In this document: piece by piece, positions 11,411-24,900 of the stretch
Layout of the letters: every line of letters starts with the position of its first letter
How positions within the stretch are numbered: the stretch's first letter is position 1
NCBI GenBank assembly: GCA_026874595.1
Contig: CM049311.1
Span: forward strand, 58,841,953-58,905,952
Direction: 5' to 3'
Length of the DNA stretch: 64,000 bases
Source: Sipunculus nudus
Taxonomy: Eukaryota; Annelida; Sipuncula; Golfingiida; Sipunculidae
Notes under the pieces: generated by a model
The model's database searches: none
Told to the model about the DNA's origin: nothing
The model's input: the letters and a program-made list of their open reading frames with translations, nothing else
Made by a program: the position numbers and the translations under genes

Positions 11411-13373
11411 ACAAACTGAAAGGATTAAAAATTGCATTAAAGTACTTAACATTAACCATATATTTATTTAGGTTAGCCAGGTCTTTGTGTTGACAAGTAT
11501 GAATTTCCAACAACTTGTGAAATTATGCATCACCCTGTTAATTAATGGTGTTGTGCAGCCCTGCAGTGTTGATTTTTAAAGTATTGAACATTATATAAAT
11601 AATTCTTCCCACTGAATAGCTTCATTTCATGGTTGTTAAAAAAAATACGTCATGAAAGTCATGTACATTTATAAATACTTAATGTATTGGACTCGATCCC
11701 CCTTACAGGGGTTGTTCATTTCATGCATGACACAACTATTATATGGAAGGGAACTGAGTGGATTTTGCCAATTAATCAAATGAAAATCTGAGCCCATCTG
11801 TCACCTGGTTGCTTGGCAGGAAACACAATATGAAAAGCCGGACCAGAGGTTACCATAAATCACTGTGAAAAACATACATCACTGTAAGAAATCAAGGCTG
11901 CTCAAATACACATGTACATTATAAACAGATTTAGGAATTCTTCTGTACTAGCTAAACAATAAGTATAGGAATTTTTATCAATGGGATTATTTCAGACACA
12001 AAATACATTTGATGTGGTGTGAATATAGAAAATTTACAGAAAGCTTAACCATAAATCATTAACTGCAGAGTAAGTTAATTTTTGTAATAAAAGAAATTGT
12101 TAATTTTAAATTTATAACCTATAGAAAATATATCGCAAGTTTGTCAAGTTTGTGTTTTGATATTACTGCTTCATTTTTTTCCCCAATATATTTTAAACAA
12201 TTTAGTTTCGATGAGAATGTTTGTACTGCTTTGGTTATAACACTGCTAGACTACAGTACATCATTTTCTTTATAAATTTCACTTTTTTTCTGAAATAATG
12301 CTCCAAAAATCCATAGGACCAAAGACCCTATAATCCTTTTTTAAAATCTTTACCCTGTGGAGCTTTATAATATAATTATCTAAAATGCACAGACATTCTT
12401 ACAACAAAGCCACAGAGCGAGTTAGTAATACATTTACTATTGACACTACAACTTAATTCCATCATTATTGGTATGATTTGACCATTTTCCCAGAACCCAA
12501 ATGTGTACAGGTCAGGGATAACAGTAGTGAGTCTTTCTGGATACCAATAGACCTCAAAACATCTGCTGGTGCCCCTGTACGCATGTCTGTTCTATTGTAG
12601 ACCTGTGGTCTATATTGGTTCAGGACTGCGGTCCATTTGTGTTACCAGCCGCCTGTATTATGCATCTTTCACTGGTTCTTTATTCTGACCAACTTGGGTG
12701 ACAGGTTTGACATGTCTTTGATGGCTATCAGAATATTTGTTCTATAGATCCTCATAAATGACCATTGTAGGGCCCCAATACCTTGCCAGATAAGTACCGC
12801 AAGACCGCAGGCAATTACTATAGTGAAACCATCACTAGATCTCAGGCAATCACTCACGGCATAAAGGGATATAATTGAGCACATTTTCATCATCACCAGT
12901 TCATCTATCACAATCCATCTTTATTATCCCTAGAGACTCCAGATTAATATAACTGTTGTAACGGACTTAGTTGTTTGATGTTTAAGTGAGCAAGGTAACA
13001 TGAAATCTCATCTGTTCACAATCAGTCAGGAACATGGTTCAATATATATTTCTTGTATTGTAAAAATATGTTAAGACTTCACCGGACCGTTGTATGTTGA
13101 TATAGATCTCCTTTCATATTAAACATAGAAAATATGACTGTTAATTGAGTCTTTTGCATCTAAAGGCTCATTTTCCCAAAAATACAGGTACATACATTTA
13201 GTTTCATACATATGTTCTTCAACACCAGCCAATACATCTCCTGAATTTCAACCCATATCCATGTCTCCTTGGTTGTAGGGCTATCGGGAATATTGGGAAT
13301 ATTTTAATCATTTGTCAGTTGAGAAATCTTATCTTTTTGGCCGTGATTAAATTTGAAAACTGCTTTTTCTGTT

Positions 13374-13380
<7 letters not shown>

Positions 13381-13427
<47 letters not shown>
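13381..13427. repeat. (TA)n microsatellite
   Basis: About 23 uninterrupted TA units. It is prone to cruciform formation and length polymorphism. Confidence 0.97.
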
Positions 13428-13429
<2 letters not shown>

Positions 13430-13809
13430 ACATTTAACCACTTTATTTTTTTAAACTACAAATATTAGAGTAGAGAAATAGCCTTATAAGTTTAACAAAA
13501 TGTTTATCAGTTAAAGCATCATGACTTAATAGCCCTCATCTAAATATTAAAAATTATTCTGTATTCATTTATTTTTAATGGTATCCAATATGGCCAGCAG
13601 TTAATATTTTTTCACAGGTTCCCTGAATCAAAGTCACTTTTGGACACCTACCCTGCTGGGATAATGTTAACATAAGAGCCTGCTATAGTGTTTTAAGGGA
13701 AACGATTGGCTTGCATGCTGAGGAATGATTTAATGGTTGACAGTTTGATGGATGATGCTGTTGTTTTTTATGTCTTTGCCCTTCAGATGCTGATATGTTG
13801 CTGCTTTAG

Positions 13810-13907
13810 AACTACTGCAGCACCTGAAGGGTGGGGCCATGGCTGGCCACACCAGCTTCACCCAGGGGCGGGAGCCTGCATACAAAAGTGTGGAAGAAAC
13901 TATAAAG
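13810..13907 (+). CDS. Start-codon exon of an unidentified plus-strand gene
   Basis: The exon has an acceptor at 13809 (gttgctgctttag) or, alternatively, at 13786 (gtctttgcccttcag), and ends ATAAAG/gtaagc at 13908. ATG at 13839 has a strong Kozak context (ggggccATGG) and encodes 23 residues, MAGHTSFTQG...YKSVEETIK, ending on a complete codon. The composition is richer in GC than the surroundings. I do not recognise the protein. Position and orientation (divergent from E2F7/8, followed by a very long intron) are consistent with a neuron navigator homologue, which is only an inference from vertebrate gene order. Confidence 0.5.
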
Positions 13908-15880
13908 GTAAGCCTCAGAGAAAACCTGTCGTCTGCCTTGGTGTCCCATAAATATTTGTATGCATGTTTTTTTGTTTGCAACTGCAGACTTGTGATGTTT
14001 ATTTTGTCATCAACATGGAAGATGGATGAGCATCAATGCATCAGTTTTGACAAATGAAGCTAATTCAGGGACAGATTTTTCCAGTGTTTCAATTAAGCAG
14101 TCCTTTTTGTTAACTTCCGTTTTTAACCACAGAATAAGAAATAGTGCGTTTATGAACTAATGAATGTAATTACATACAGGTCTGCATATCATCTGGATGT
14201 GTTTGTATGTGATGTTTTATTAGCTTTTAGTGTGGAATAAAATTCTTTAATTATCAATGCTGTCAGTTGGACTGTTTCCAGTCAGAATGGAAACTTAAAT
14301 TATAACTTTAAAGTTATAACCAGGGCTCGACAATAAAAGTTACAAATTTCCTTAAACTGTGGTAGGACAGCCAAAACTGGGCTCCTGCTTGCCTGAATGC
14401 CACTGGGTAGGGAGGTCCAACATAGACCTTTACACTACGGCCTGAACTTTGTGAATCTTAACTGATCTTAAGTTAGCCATTTTCTGTCTTGCAGAAATGA
14501 AATCATATTGTTTTATCTTTTTCTTACATTATATGTGTGTTTATCTGTGCAAATACTAAAGAGAAACATTATAAACAAGCAAACATTTGAACATGTTTAT
14601 TGTTGCAAAGTAACCATCTGGAACAAACATTTGTTTGTGGCTGTGATCGCTGATTCTAGGACAAGTAGTAGTTCATGTATTGCAAGTAAAAGCTAGATCT
14701 ATGTTACTTTCCATACTGGGAAAGTACTTTAGAAAGGTAATGTGAGGCCCTGATAATTGTTTGTGACTAAAAACATTTAAGTATTACTTTATTTTTTAAG
14801 TTATTTATGACTTGAAACTCTGAACAAATCATGGAATATTGATAATTGACTAATTGTAAAAAAATATATGCTGAATTAATTGATTAGCCCTGTCTATAGA
14901 CCCAGTGAAGCAGGCCTGCATGATGAACTGTGAAACACAAAATACTTCTCATTAAATAAGCAACTTTAACTGATAATATGAAAAATGGATAAATATTGAC
15001 CATTAAAAATTTAATTGAAGCTATTTCATTTCAAGGAAAGAATTTGATTAAGGAAACCAATATTATGTTCTAGGGGACACGTTTTGATATTTACATATTG
15101 TATTTGATTATCAGTGCAGGGGCAAGCCATGATGTGACCAACATGAAAAATTAATGATATGTGGCCTTTGAGGATAGTAGGCACACTATGAAAACCAATA
15201 TTTTAGAGAGCAATAATTAGATGAGATGTTATTTGAAAACTCATCAGTGTTAGCATGTGTTTAATTCTGATGTGTCAATCAGAGTATAGGGGGGTCTACA
15301 CCAAGTCCAGGCATCTGATTGTGATTTCCCAGGGGACAGGGAGGGGTGGTTTCAAGTCCGTGACATCATAGCTATTAGCCGGGGTCTGCCTGACATGACA
15401 GCTAATGTGGATGAACTAGAGTTCAGGGATTATAACACTGACACATCTGTGGATGACTTGATGTATCCCAGGACCCCCAAGTGCTGCTGTGTTGGTATGC
15501 AGCAACATTTTCAAAGATAAGCATGACAGTCCACAGGTCAGAACTGTAACAGAACAAGTTAAGGAATATCCACCCTTTGTAGTGAATTTCAGATAATGGA
15601 ATATTTATCCAGAGACCTGTGGAAAAGTTGCCCATTGAAAAAATAATTTCTTTTCATCTCTTGAAATAAAAAATATACATGCATACATTTTGTATTCAGT
15701 CAACTCTATGTATTGGGTGCATATTTCGTGAACATTTTCTGAGCTTTCACAGGTTTAAATTTCAGAGGTTTGCTTCAATGTCTGAACTATTGGTTAAGAC
15801 TTCGGGACTATTCCCAGTCAGATGCATATAAACCAGAAGTCCTGCAGGCTGAATAAATACATACCACTCTTGGTTTGCTG
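13908..15880 (+). other. Giant intron, first unique segment
   Basis: AT-rich sequence after the donor at 13908. Short open frames on both strands lack domains or splice context. No RNA gene was seen. Confidence 0.45.
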
Positions 15881-18516
15881 TTTTTTAGCTCAGCTGACTA
15901 TAAGTCATCTGAGCTATAGTCGTGGTCCATTGTCCGTCGTCCGTCCGTCTGTCCGTCCGTCCGTCCGTCCGTAGATGTGTCACGTTTTGAAACCGTAAGA
16001 CCTAGGAATCCAAAATTCAGCATAATGTTAGATGTCCCCAAGATCTCCTACCAAGCCAAAAACTCGGTCTTTGCAACTTCGTTCCTTTGAGAAATTAAGG
16101 AAAAACCTCAATTTTTTATTAAAAACCTATTTTCACAATTCAGGACTGCCTAATATCAAAACCACTCATCTGTTTTTCCTCATATTTACCATAAATATTC
16201 CTCTATATAGTTCCTATGTACATGCCAGAAATTATGTCTGTATTATTTAATTTAAAAAAGTTATGGGCCAAAACATAATGCATTTTGTAAAAAATCAGGA
16301 AAGATATTTGATCACTTAACACAAAAAATGTTAAAGCTATCGACCTTTTTTCCAGTAATATAACTTTAATTAATCAAAATTAAATTGTATACCCAAAATT
16401 AGATGAAAATCTTTTAAATTTTCTAAAATATTAATAAAAATAAAAAATTGGTACCTTAAATTTTGCCCAACTTTGACCCTGGCACGTTTTTTTCCTGTAA
16501 GTACTGTGGATTTAATTTTCACAGCATGTTTTTGTTTGCATTTCAACTGTTAACACCAAAAATTTGAAACCAGTTGATCAAAAACTGTAGATTTTATTAA
16601 GTTTTCAAGCACCATGTAACATATTGTTTACATCAAGCTAGTGTTATGCAGTTTGCAAGAGCTCAGCTCCCCAGCTTCAGCTCTTAGTTCCTTAAATTTG
16701 GCATACAGTTAGATGTCTCCAAAATCCCCTACCATGCCAAGAATTTGGTCAGTAGGACTTAATACCTTCGAGATATTAATGAAAAACTTCATTTTTCCAT
16801 TAAAAACCCATTGTTACACTTCAAGACTGCCTAATATCAAAACCACTGATCTGACTTTAATCATAAATAATATACATATTTTTCATTCTCTATGCACATG
16901 CCAGAATGATGTCAGTATTGCGTAATTGTTTTAAGTTATGGGCCCAAACATAATGCACTTTGTAAAAAATCAAGAAATATATTTACTCCCTTAACAAGGG
17001 CATTGCTGAAGCTAGAGATTTTTTTGTCAGGGATGTAACATTATTTAATCAAGATTCAATTGAATACCCAAAATTAGTTCTGAATTTTTTCAAATTTTAT
17101 AAGTTATTAGTATAAATATAAAATTAGTACCTTAAATTTTGCCCAACTGTGACCATGGCACGTTTGTGTCCTGTGAGCACTGTTGATATAATTTTCATAT
17201 CATGCACACATTAGGATATCAGCTTTTTAGTTTAAAAAAATGAAAGAAATTGGCCAAAAATTGTAGCTTTTATTAATGTTTTTTATGAGACCCTGTCAGA
17301 CTTTGGTTCTCTCCAGCCCCTCTTGAGTCACCTGTATGTTGACCTTGTTGACCTTTCATCAAATTATGCACGCTTGAGGCGAGGCATACAGGAATCCAGG
17401 CAGCTTATGGCCAGCCACAGTTGATCCAGGTGTCCAACCCAACTCATCTAGTAGTTTTAACCAACAACATAACAATAAACAATAAATTAATAAATTTTTA
17501 TTGGTTTTTAATAACAAATTAAAGAAAAATAGAAAAGGAATTTGTTAGTTGATAATAACAGGAAATTAACTTGCAGTTACTGATGATATAAGAATCTTGT
17601 ATCGATGGATGGAATGTCACGTATTCCAAATAACACCATGCAGTCACATATTGTATTTTTCAGTTCAATTTAAATGATAAAAAAGTAAATCATATTATTC
17701 ATTACTAATATTTAGGGATCATATGAAGGAAATTAATGATAGACAAAGATGCAGTTGATAATATTATTATCTAGATTCCTACTGTGTCTATAGTTAGTAC
17801 ATTGATGTGAAATTAGTCCAAAATGAATATATTACATTTTTTTTAATATAAATAAAAGCCATAAAACCAGGTACTTATGATCATTATTTAAATGTGTGAA
17901 TTTTGTATATTCTGGATTCTCAACATCATTGGTTGGTGAAACTGAATAAATACCAGACATGGTGCGAATACTTTGTAATTGTATTTAAATACGAATATGA
18001 TTATGTACTCCATTATAAAATATCTTGCATAAAGAATAGGAATTCAGGTAAAAATAAAAAGTATATGAATACTCGTGCAAATACTTTCAAAATGTATTCA
18101 TGAATGCATTCATGAATATATTCTTTAATATTATTTTAATAATCATATCAGTTATATTTCATTTAAAAAAATCATATGATTCTCTTATTATTTTTTATAA
18201 AAATTATATTTGGGACAATATTTGTAATTTTTTTAATAAATAGTTAAACTCTTATATTATATGTTCTGCTTATAAGTTATATGGCCAAGTCAAAATCTGT
18301 GTGACAATAGTACTCCATTTGTTAATAAAATAAATGAAATCAATCCTCTTCCCTGTCTCCAAAGGTACTATCAAAATCATACATAAGCTAAACAACAACA
18401 ACTCATAATACAGCTTATATTTATTACCACACAAAACCAGCATGTGCCTCATTTCTAAATAATATTTTTTTATCATATATAGCAGCTGAGCGTCGTGACC
18501 CATAGGTCCCTTGTTT
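15881..18516 (+). mobile_element. Hairpin-headed repeat element, copy A
   Basis: The copy begins with T-rich sequence and an imperfect hairpin (15887-15915: 13-nt arms around ATA, one mismatch), then a GTCC microsatellite (about 15933-15972). A conserved body follows (tcctaccaagcc, gcccaactttgaccctggcacg). It ends at cagctgagcgtcgtgaccca and taggtcccttg. The body unit occurs twice in tandem about 684 bp apart (16022 and 16706 blocks). No transposase or reverse transcriptase frame is present, so it looks non-autonomous. The first ~370 bp are about 96% identical to copy C. The class (Helitron-like or other) is undetermined. Confidence 0.7.
18095..18118. repeat. 24-bp perfect palindrome
   Basis: A perfect inverted repeat (TATTCATGAATG and its exact complement) inside copy A. 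It may be a cruciform, a protein-binding site or chance in AT-rich DNA. Confidence 0.7.
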
Positions 18517-19940
18517 CTGATTCAATGGGCAGTTCCATCTTTATTTCATTTAACCCTAGCATTTCTTTAAACAAATAGAATGACACCCAGTTGAGCACAT
18601 ACCTACAGCTGCCAAAGCTAATTCAACAGCCTGATTGAATCTAATGATGGTTACACAAGTCACATGCAGGAACATACAGCAATGACCATCCATCCTATTG
18701 CCTCAGTACTGTGGTGAACACCTGGTAATCTTATCATTAGGCTATGATTGATGAATTAATGCTAAGGAACACATATGACTTTACAAAAGAGAAGTGTAAA
18801 TCCATCTCTTTGGTTACAGGTAAATTGCTTTGTCACCGCCAAGTTGGCTATCATCCAGTCAGAAATTCAACAAACTGGGGTATTATGGTATTCTGTGTTA
18901 AAACGAAATTTTTTTCACACATAGTAAATGTTGTAAGAAGGTACTCTAACATATCTTAGGAATAGTCAAGTAATATACAGAATATGCCATGAGGTTCTGT
19001 CAAACTTAACAAAAATATTTGCATCCTGATTGAGCCTTACTGTGCGGCCCATCATACAAGATGTAAAGGCATTCTGAGGATGGTCGGAGACTCCTTATTA
19101 TCAGAGAGCCTGAATTCTGAATTGACATATATTAGATATACTTTAAATAAAATCAACCTTTGAATTCTATTATCATTCAGACAGTCTCAAGGCCACTTTT
19201 CCCCAGACAAATATTTCTTACAGTAATTGGAATGCTCTTAATCTCAGAAATGACAGCTTAACATGACAGACTCTTAACAAGCAGGGTTGAAGGATCAAGA
19301 AGGGCAAACACTACAAGGATCAGGCTCTCACTGCCCTATTAGAAGCTTATAGTGAGTCATCTTTGTGGAGGGCTTGGACAGTTTACAGAGTGATTCGGTG
19401 ATATTTGACCAGCTTTTCACCCCTAGTGGACTGGTGGTGTTTTATAGGTGTTATTGTGTGCCTCCCACTCCAGGCTTATATTTCAGATTCTTACAACATA
19501 GTGGGTTTTAAATGATGGTGGTTTACTTTTTGCCACAGGGACTTTGAGGGGTACAAGTTAGCTACACCAAGCATGATGTGACATTGTGCCATCTCGCTGG
19601 GGTATAGTGGTTGAACTGATAAAATTTCAGTTGCTTACAAGATATTTACACACGAGTAAAAGAGTTCCCTAGATTGTTACTGAAAAAAAGATCCTTTCTT
19701 GCAGCATTAAAGAATGGTTAGTCATCAACATAATCAAACTACCTGTCTTTGAAGTGGAATATATAGTACTTATAGGCTCTTTAAATCTTAAAATCAGTTT
19801 TGTATATCCATTTTCACTCAGATTTTTGCTCTACAAACCATTATTTTCTAAAAACTGGTCTAATTTCCTGTTGTCCACTCCTTATGTTTTCTTTACTGCC
19901 ACATACTCCTCATTTCTTAGTTTTATATCACATATCACAG
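18517..19940 (+). other. Giant intron, unique segment
   Basis: No gene, RNA or repeat is recognised between mobile-element copy A and the 39-bp minisatellite. Confidence 0.45.
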
Positions 19941-21158
19941 ATTGTTTCCCCGGCCCATATTACATTGTTTCCCTTGTTCCTGGTTTCTCTGGCCCAAATT
20001 ACATTGTTTCCCTTGTTCCTAGTTTCTCTGTCCCATATTACATTGTTTCCCTTGTTCCTGGTTTCTCTGGCCCATATTACATTGTTTCCCTTGTTCCTGG
20101 TTTCTCTGGCCCATATTACATTGTTTCCCTTGTTCCTTGTTTCTCATGCCCTTATTACAGTGTTTCCCTTGTCCTTGTATCACTAGCGCATATTACAGTG
20201 TTTCCCTTGTTCCTTGTTTCTCTGGCCAGTATTACAATGTTTCCCTTGTTCCTTGTTTTTCTGGCCAGTATTACAGTGTTTCCCTTGTTCCTTGTTTCTC
20301 TGGCCCATATTACATTGTTTCCCTTGTTCCTGGTTTCTCTGGCCCATATTACATTGTTTCCCTTGTTCCTTGTTTCTCATGCCCTTATTACAGTGTTTCC
20401 CTTGTCCTTGTTTCTCTAGTGCATATTACAGTGTTTCCCTTGTTCCTTGTTTCTCTGGCCAGTATTACAGTGTTTCCCTTGTTCCTTGTTTCTCTGGCCA
20501 GTATTACAGTGTTTCCCTTGTTCCTTGTTTTTCTGGCCAGTATTACAGTGTTTCCCTTGTTCCTTGTTTCTCTGGCCCACATTACAATGTTTCCCTTGTT
20601 CCTTGTCTCTCTGGCCCATATTACAGTGTTTCCCTTGTCCTTTTTTCTCCAGCCAATATTACAGTGTTTCCCTTGTTCTTTGTTTCTCCAGCCCATATTA
20701 TAGTGTTTACCTTGTTCCTTGTTTCTCTGGCCAGTATTACCATGTTACTCTTGTTCCTTGTTTTTCTGGCCAGTATTACAGTGTTTCCCTTGTTCCTTGT
20801 TTCTCCAGCCCATATTACAATGTTTCCGTTATTCCTTGTTTCTTCAGCCCATATTACATTGTTTCCCTTGATCCTTGTTTCTCAAGCCCATAATACATTG
20901 TTTCCCTTGTTCCTTGTTTCTCAAGCCCTTATTACAATGTTTCCCTTGTTCCTTATTTCTCTAGCCCATATTACATTGTTTCCCTTGTTCCTTGTTTCTC
21001 CAGCCCATATTTCAGTGTTTCCCTTGTTCCTTGTTTCTCTGGCCATGCAGTATTACAGTGTTTCCCTTGTTCCTGGTTTCTTTGGCCCATATTACAGTGT
21101 TTCCCTTGTTCCTTGTTTCTCCAGTCCATATTACAGTGTTTCCCTTGTTCCTTGTTTC
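19941..21158 (+). repeat. 39-bp minisatellite, about 31 copies
   Basis: The unit is approximately cccatattacattgtttccc followed by ttgttccttgtttctctgg, with variants such as gccagtattacagtg. The plus strand is strongly pyrimidine-rich. Because 39 is a multiple of three, long repetitive open frames appear in several frames on both strands. They share the same nucleotide unit and are not proteins. Confidence 0.95.
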
Positions 21159-21326
21159 CATATTTCACTAATTACAAGTAAACTTCTTGTTTCATTGTAA
21201 ATGTTTACCCATTGTTTAAGGGTTCAGATGTCATTTTCCATTCAAGGTTTCATATTGGATTATACCTGTTGTATCAGGGTTATATCAAACATTAATCTTC
21301 ATTCAGGGTTCCACATACCATTCTCT

Positions 21327-21945
21327 GCATTCCATTGTTTCTGTTCAGGTTTTGATATTTCCTATTATTATTAATTACTTTGTTTTGTATCTTACATTCC
21401 TTTATTCCTGTTTAGGTTTTTATATTTCACATGTAATTGTCTATTACTTGGTTGTGTATCTTACATTTTATTATTCCTAGGTTGGTTTTGATATTTCCAA
21501 TGTGTTATCTATTACTGTGGTGTGTATCTTACATTCCATTATTCCTGTTTAGGTTTTGATATTTCCTATGTATTATCTATTACTGTGTTGTATATCTTAC
21601 ATTTCATTATTTCTGCTTAAGTTTTGATATTTCCCATGTTTTACCTATTACTGTGTTGTGTATCTTACATTCCATTATTTCTGTTTAGGTTTTGATATTT
21701 CCTATGTTTTATCTTTTACTGTGTTGTGTATCTTACATTCCATTATTCCCGTTTAGGTTTTGATATTTCACATATATTATCTATTACTTTGATGTGTATC
21801 ATATATTCCATTATTCCTGTTTAGGTTTTGATATTTCCCATGCACTATCTGCTACTGCTTTGTTTATCTTACATTTTATTATTCCTGTTTAGATTTTGAT
21901 ATTTCCCATGTAATATCCATGACTGTGTTGTGTATCTTACATTCC
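21327..21945 (+). repeat. 68-bp minisatellite, about 9 copies
   Basis: The unit contains gttttgatatttcccatg, tattactgtgttgtgtatct and tacattccattattcctg. It lies directly after the 39-bp array but is unrelated in sequence. Confidence 0.9.
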
Positions 21946-24900
21946 CTGGGTCTTGTCTGACCTTTGCATGGCCCTTGGCTGAGAAGAACATAAATCAGTC
22001 CGTGACAGGAGGGACTATGATTTGCTGATTTGTCAGGCAGCTGGCATTTCCTGGCTTGCCTCCTCTGGGACTGTGTGAAGTACCACTTCTATGCTACGGT
22101 ACCAACAACAGGTGGGCTGCCAACCAACCTGTCATATCAGTCCAGGTTATAAAATAACATGCGAGCCCTTAACAGCATAGGATTATCCTGCCAGTGCTGT
22201 TATGTATGGGTCAGCAGGGATCATGATGGTGCTAATCAGTTTGTGCATTTACAGTCAGTTCTGTCCTTTCTCAACTATATAAAAAAAAACTACCAGAATA
22301 AGATTACTTATACCATCAGTTATATTTAAAGTAATTATAATCATCACCCAGTCCCAATTTTATTTATTTCAGAATATTTTTTTTGCAAGTGATCATTGTC
22401 TCAGACTCTTTCTTTGCTCTGGATGGATTTAAGGGAGTTTCAGATTTACAGTCAGAGTTCAACCAAATTACCATATACACATGGCAGTCCTAAATATGCT
22501 TCTTATTGCTGTAATAAAGTAGTTTTAATTGGAGAGCACTCAAAGAATGTAAACATCGGCCCTTGTCTGGATCTGCTCTGTAAATAATTTGTGCTTCCGT
22601 TGTCTATTACCTACCCTTCTACATAATACCATAGCAGTCCATTAAGAACTTAAATTGATATTGCATTTACAAACAAACAAAAGGGGTAAACATAAACTTA
22701 GCCAACTTCTGTTGATAACCTAATGAATGTTATTAGAGCAATAAAAGAGAGAATCTCCTGACATTATCTAAAGAAGCTGAAATCCAGAAATGAAATGTCA
22801 ATACTAACGTATCATTCTTATTGTAATGTTACATTTGTCTGCATTCAGTAGACCATGCCAACGAACAGGCCATGAACCCAGTCTTTAAAAAAATCAGTGC
22901 CTGATTTCATGAAAGCACTGGGTACATCTTGGAATCATGAAAGAGATATGTTTTATACCTGTCAGATTAATCATATCAATTTTGGCACGGGTTCATTCAT
23001 ACCTAATGAACATGATACATTGTCTATGGTGTATTTTTCTCCCATTTTCATTATATATGTACAGAGGTGTATTTTTTATGTGGCCTTGTTGTTGATATAA
23101 ATCACTCACTCAACCTGTTTACAATGAGATTATGGCATGGGCAAATACTGACTGCTAGTGTGTGTTTGTGAGGTCATGTCAGCTGTACAATTTAATAATC
23201 ATCTCAACTTGGGCCATGCAGGCATAATTGCCTCTCAGAGGGGGTCATGTGCCTTGGATGTAAAGTTCTAAACACAATTCATGTTTGGTTTCGTGATTGT
23301 TCTGGCATTTCTTGTCCAGTAATAACATTTTTTTCTGGTTTCCTGAAGAAATTTGTTCTCAGCAATTATTATATTTGTAATATGTCCACTATGACAGGCA
23401 TCTAATGTCTGTTATACCCCTTTTATCCACACTAAGTGCTTTCAAATCGTTTTGAATCTTGCCTATTCTTTAAAGTGCTTTCATCATAATCATTAGTTGA
23501 GTGCACTTCTTACATGCCTGTGGGTTTTGAATGGAATCCCATTTTATATTAATCTTACATTAAGTTGATATTACTATATTTAATATTGAATGTCTAAAAT
23601 GAAATCTGACCCTTACATTATCTCAGTTTACATTCTTCCCAGATAAGCTGGTGATTAGATGAACAACTATAGTTCCAACTCAAATTTTCTTGATTTCCAT
23701 TTTAGTGACTGCATGTGTACCTGGTTGATGTACAAATAAGCCCCTTTTTCAGTGCCCCCCATTTAAAATCATGGAATGTTGGTGAATTTTGAGTAGACCT
23801 GAATTATGAGTTGGCTTACAAAATTATGAGTAAGTTGTAACCCAAGATGGGTCTTATATGTTGTCTCTGTGCAGGATTAGTTTCATACATTACAACATTT
23901 TGCAAGCTTTTATCAACTGTCTGTATTCATATAGTTTTAAGGGGAAAGGTCTCAAGTTGTTGACTAGTCCATTTTAGGCTTATATTGGTATTTTTGGTAT
24001 TTGTAAATGATATTTTTTATAATATATATTTTTACAATATAGACATATTCAGTTTGTCTATTTTACTGTTAATAATTTCTCTTTCACTTGTTGCTTGTTT
24101 TAAAATACAGCAAATTTTGAAAAATTGCACTGAGCTTAGATCACTTTTGGAAATTAGCTTAGAACATTACAAGGGGGGCGTTGGCTGATGCTGCCTGTTT
24201 TTAATTATGGTGATTTTTTTGTTGCATCAATATTTATCAATGAGAGTAAAAGGTTACTCATGCATATGCATAACATGTATGGTAATTCAGTATTTCATGA
24301 GGCATTGTCTCATGAAGATTTGCATGTACATGTGGTTTTATGAAATCCCATATTCCTCAGCAAGAGAAGATCACCAAGGAGCTCTGCTCATCAAAGCCAA
24401 CAGTGTCTGACAGTAGTTTATTATTTATTTGTCTTAGGTTCACAGAGTGTACACAGTACCATGTTAATCAGCCCTCGTGGCTGGTACTGTTACAGCATCA
24501 CACCTGTATGTTCTTGTCCACCTCGGCAGGGATCAAAAATCATATGAGACCACTGGCCTCAGGCCTGTAGTTTCAGCTGCAGCCCAGAAACTTTTAAAAG
24601 TAATATGCCCAGGGGGCATGCAGAATTCAGTCCTGATTAAGTCAGAAGGACTGTATAAAGTTTAGTGATATATTAGTCCTTTTTTGAAGAACATTTTCAA
24701 ACTATGTTAAATATAGATAGATATAACATTACAATTATTGATCATTTATAATGATTTACCTGGATTTATACTGCCAAATGACATACTGCTGTTTTCAGAT
24801 AATTTCTCCATGTTTTAATATGGCGGTTATATGATTTATAAACAACTGACTTTTAATAAATAAATATATAATTAAAATTAATTTATCCCTTTTCATTTTG

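Larger units (their letters stand above)
9836..13809 (+). other. Intron 1 of plus-strand gene
   Basis: A 4.0-kb AT-rich intron. It contains a 16-C run (10961-10976), an AAT microsatellite joined to a dispersed-repeat tail (11338-11410) and a long TA dinucleotide repeat (13381-13427). No coding exon is recognised. Confidence 0.5.

Noticed and set aside
19754-21200. Long open frames up to 328 codons on both strands with repeated SVSLVPCFSG-type text
   Set aside because: They translate the 39-bp minisatellite, whose length is a multiple of three. All frames and both strands give similar repeats, so there is no evidence of coding.
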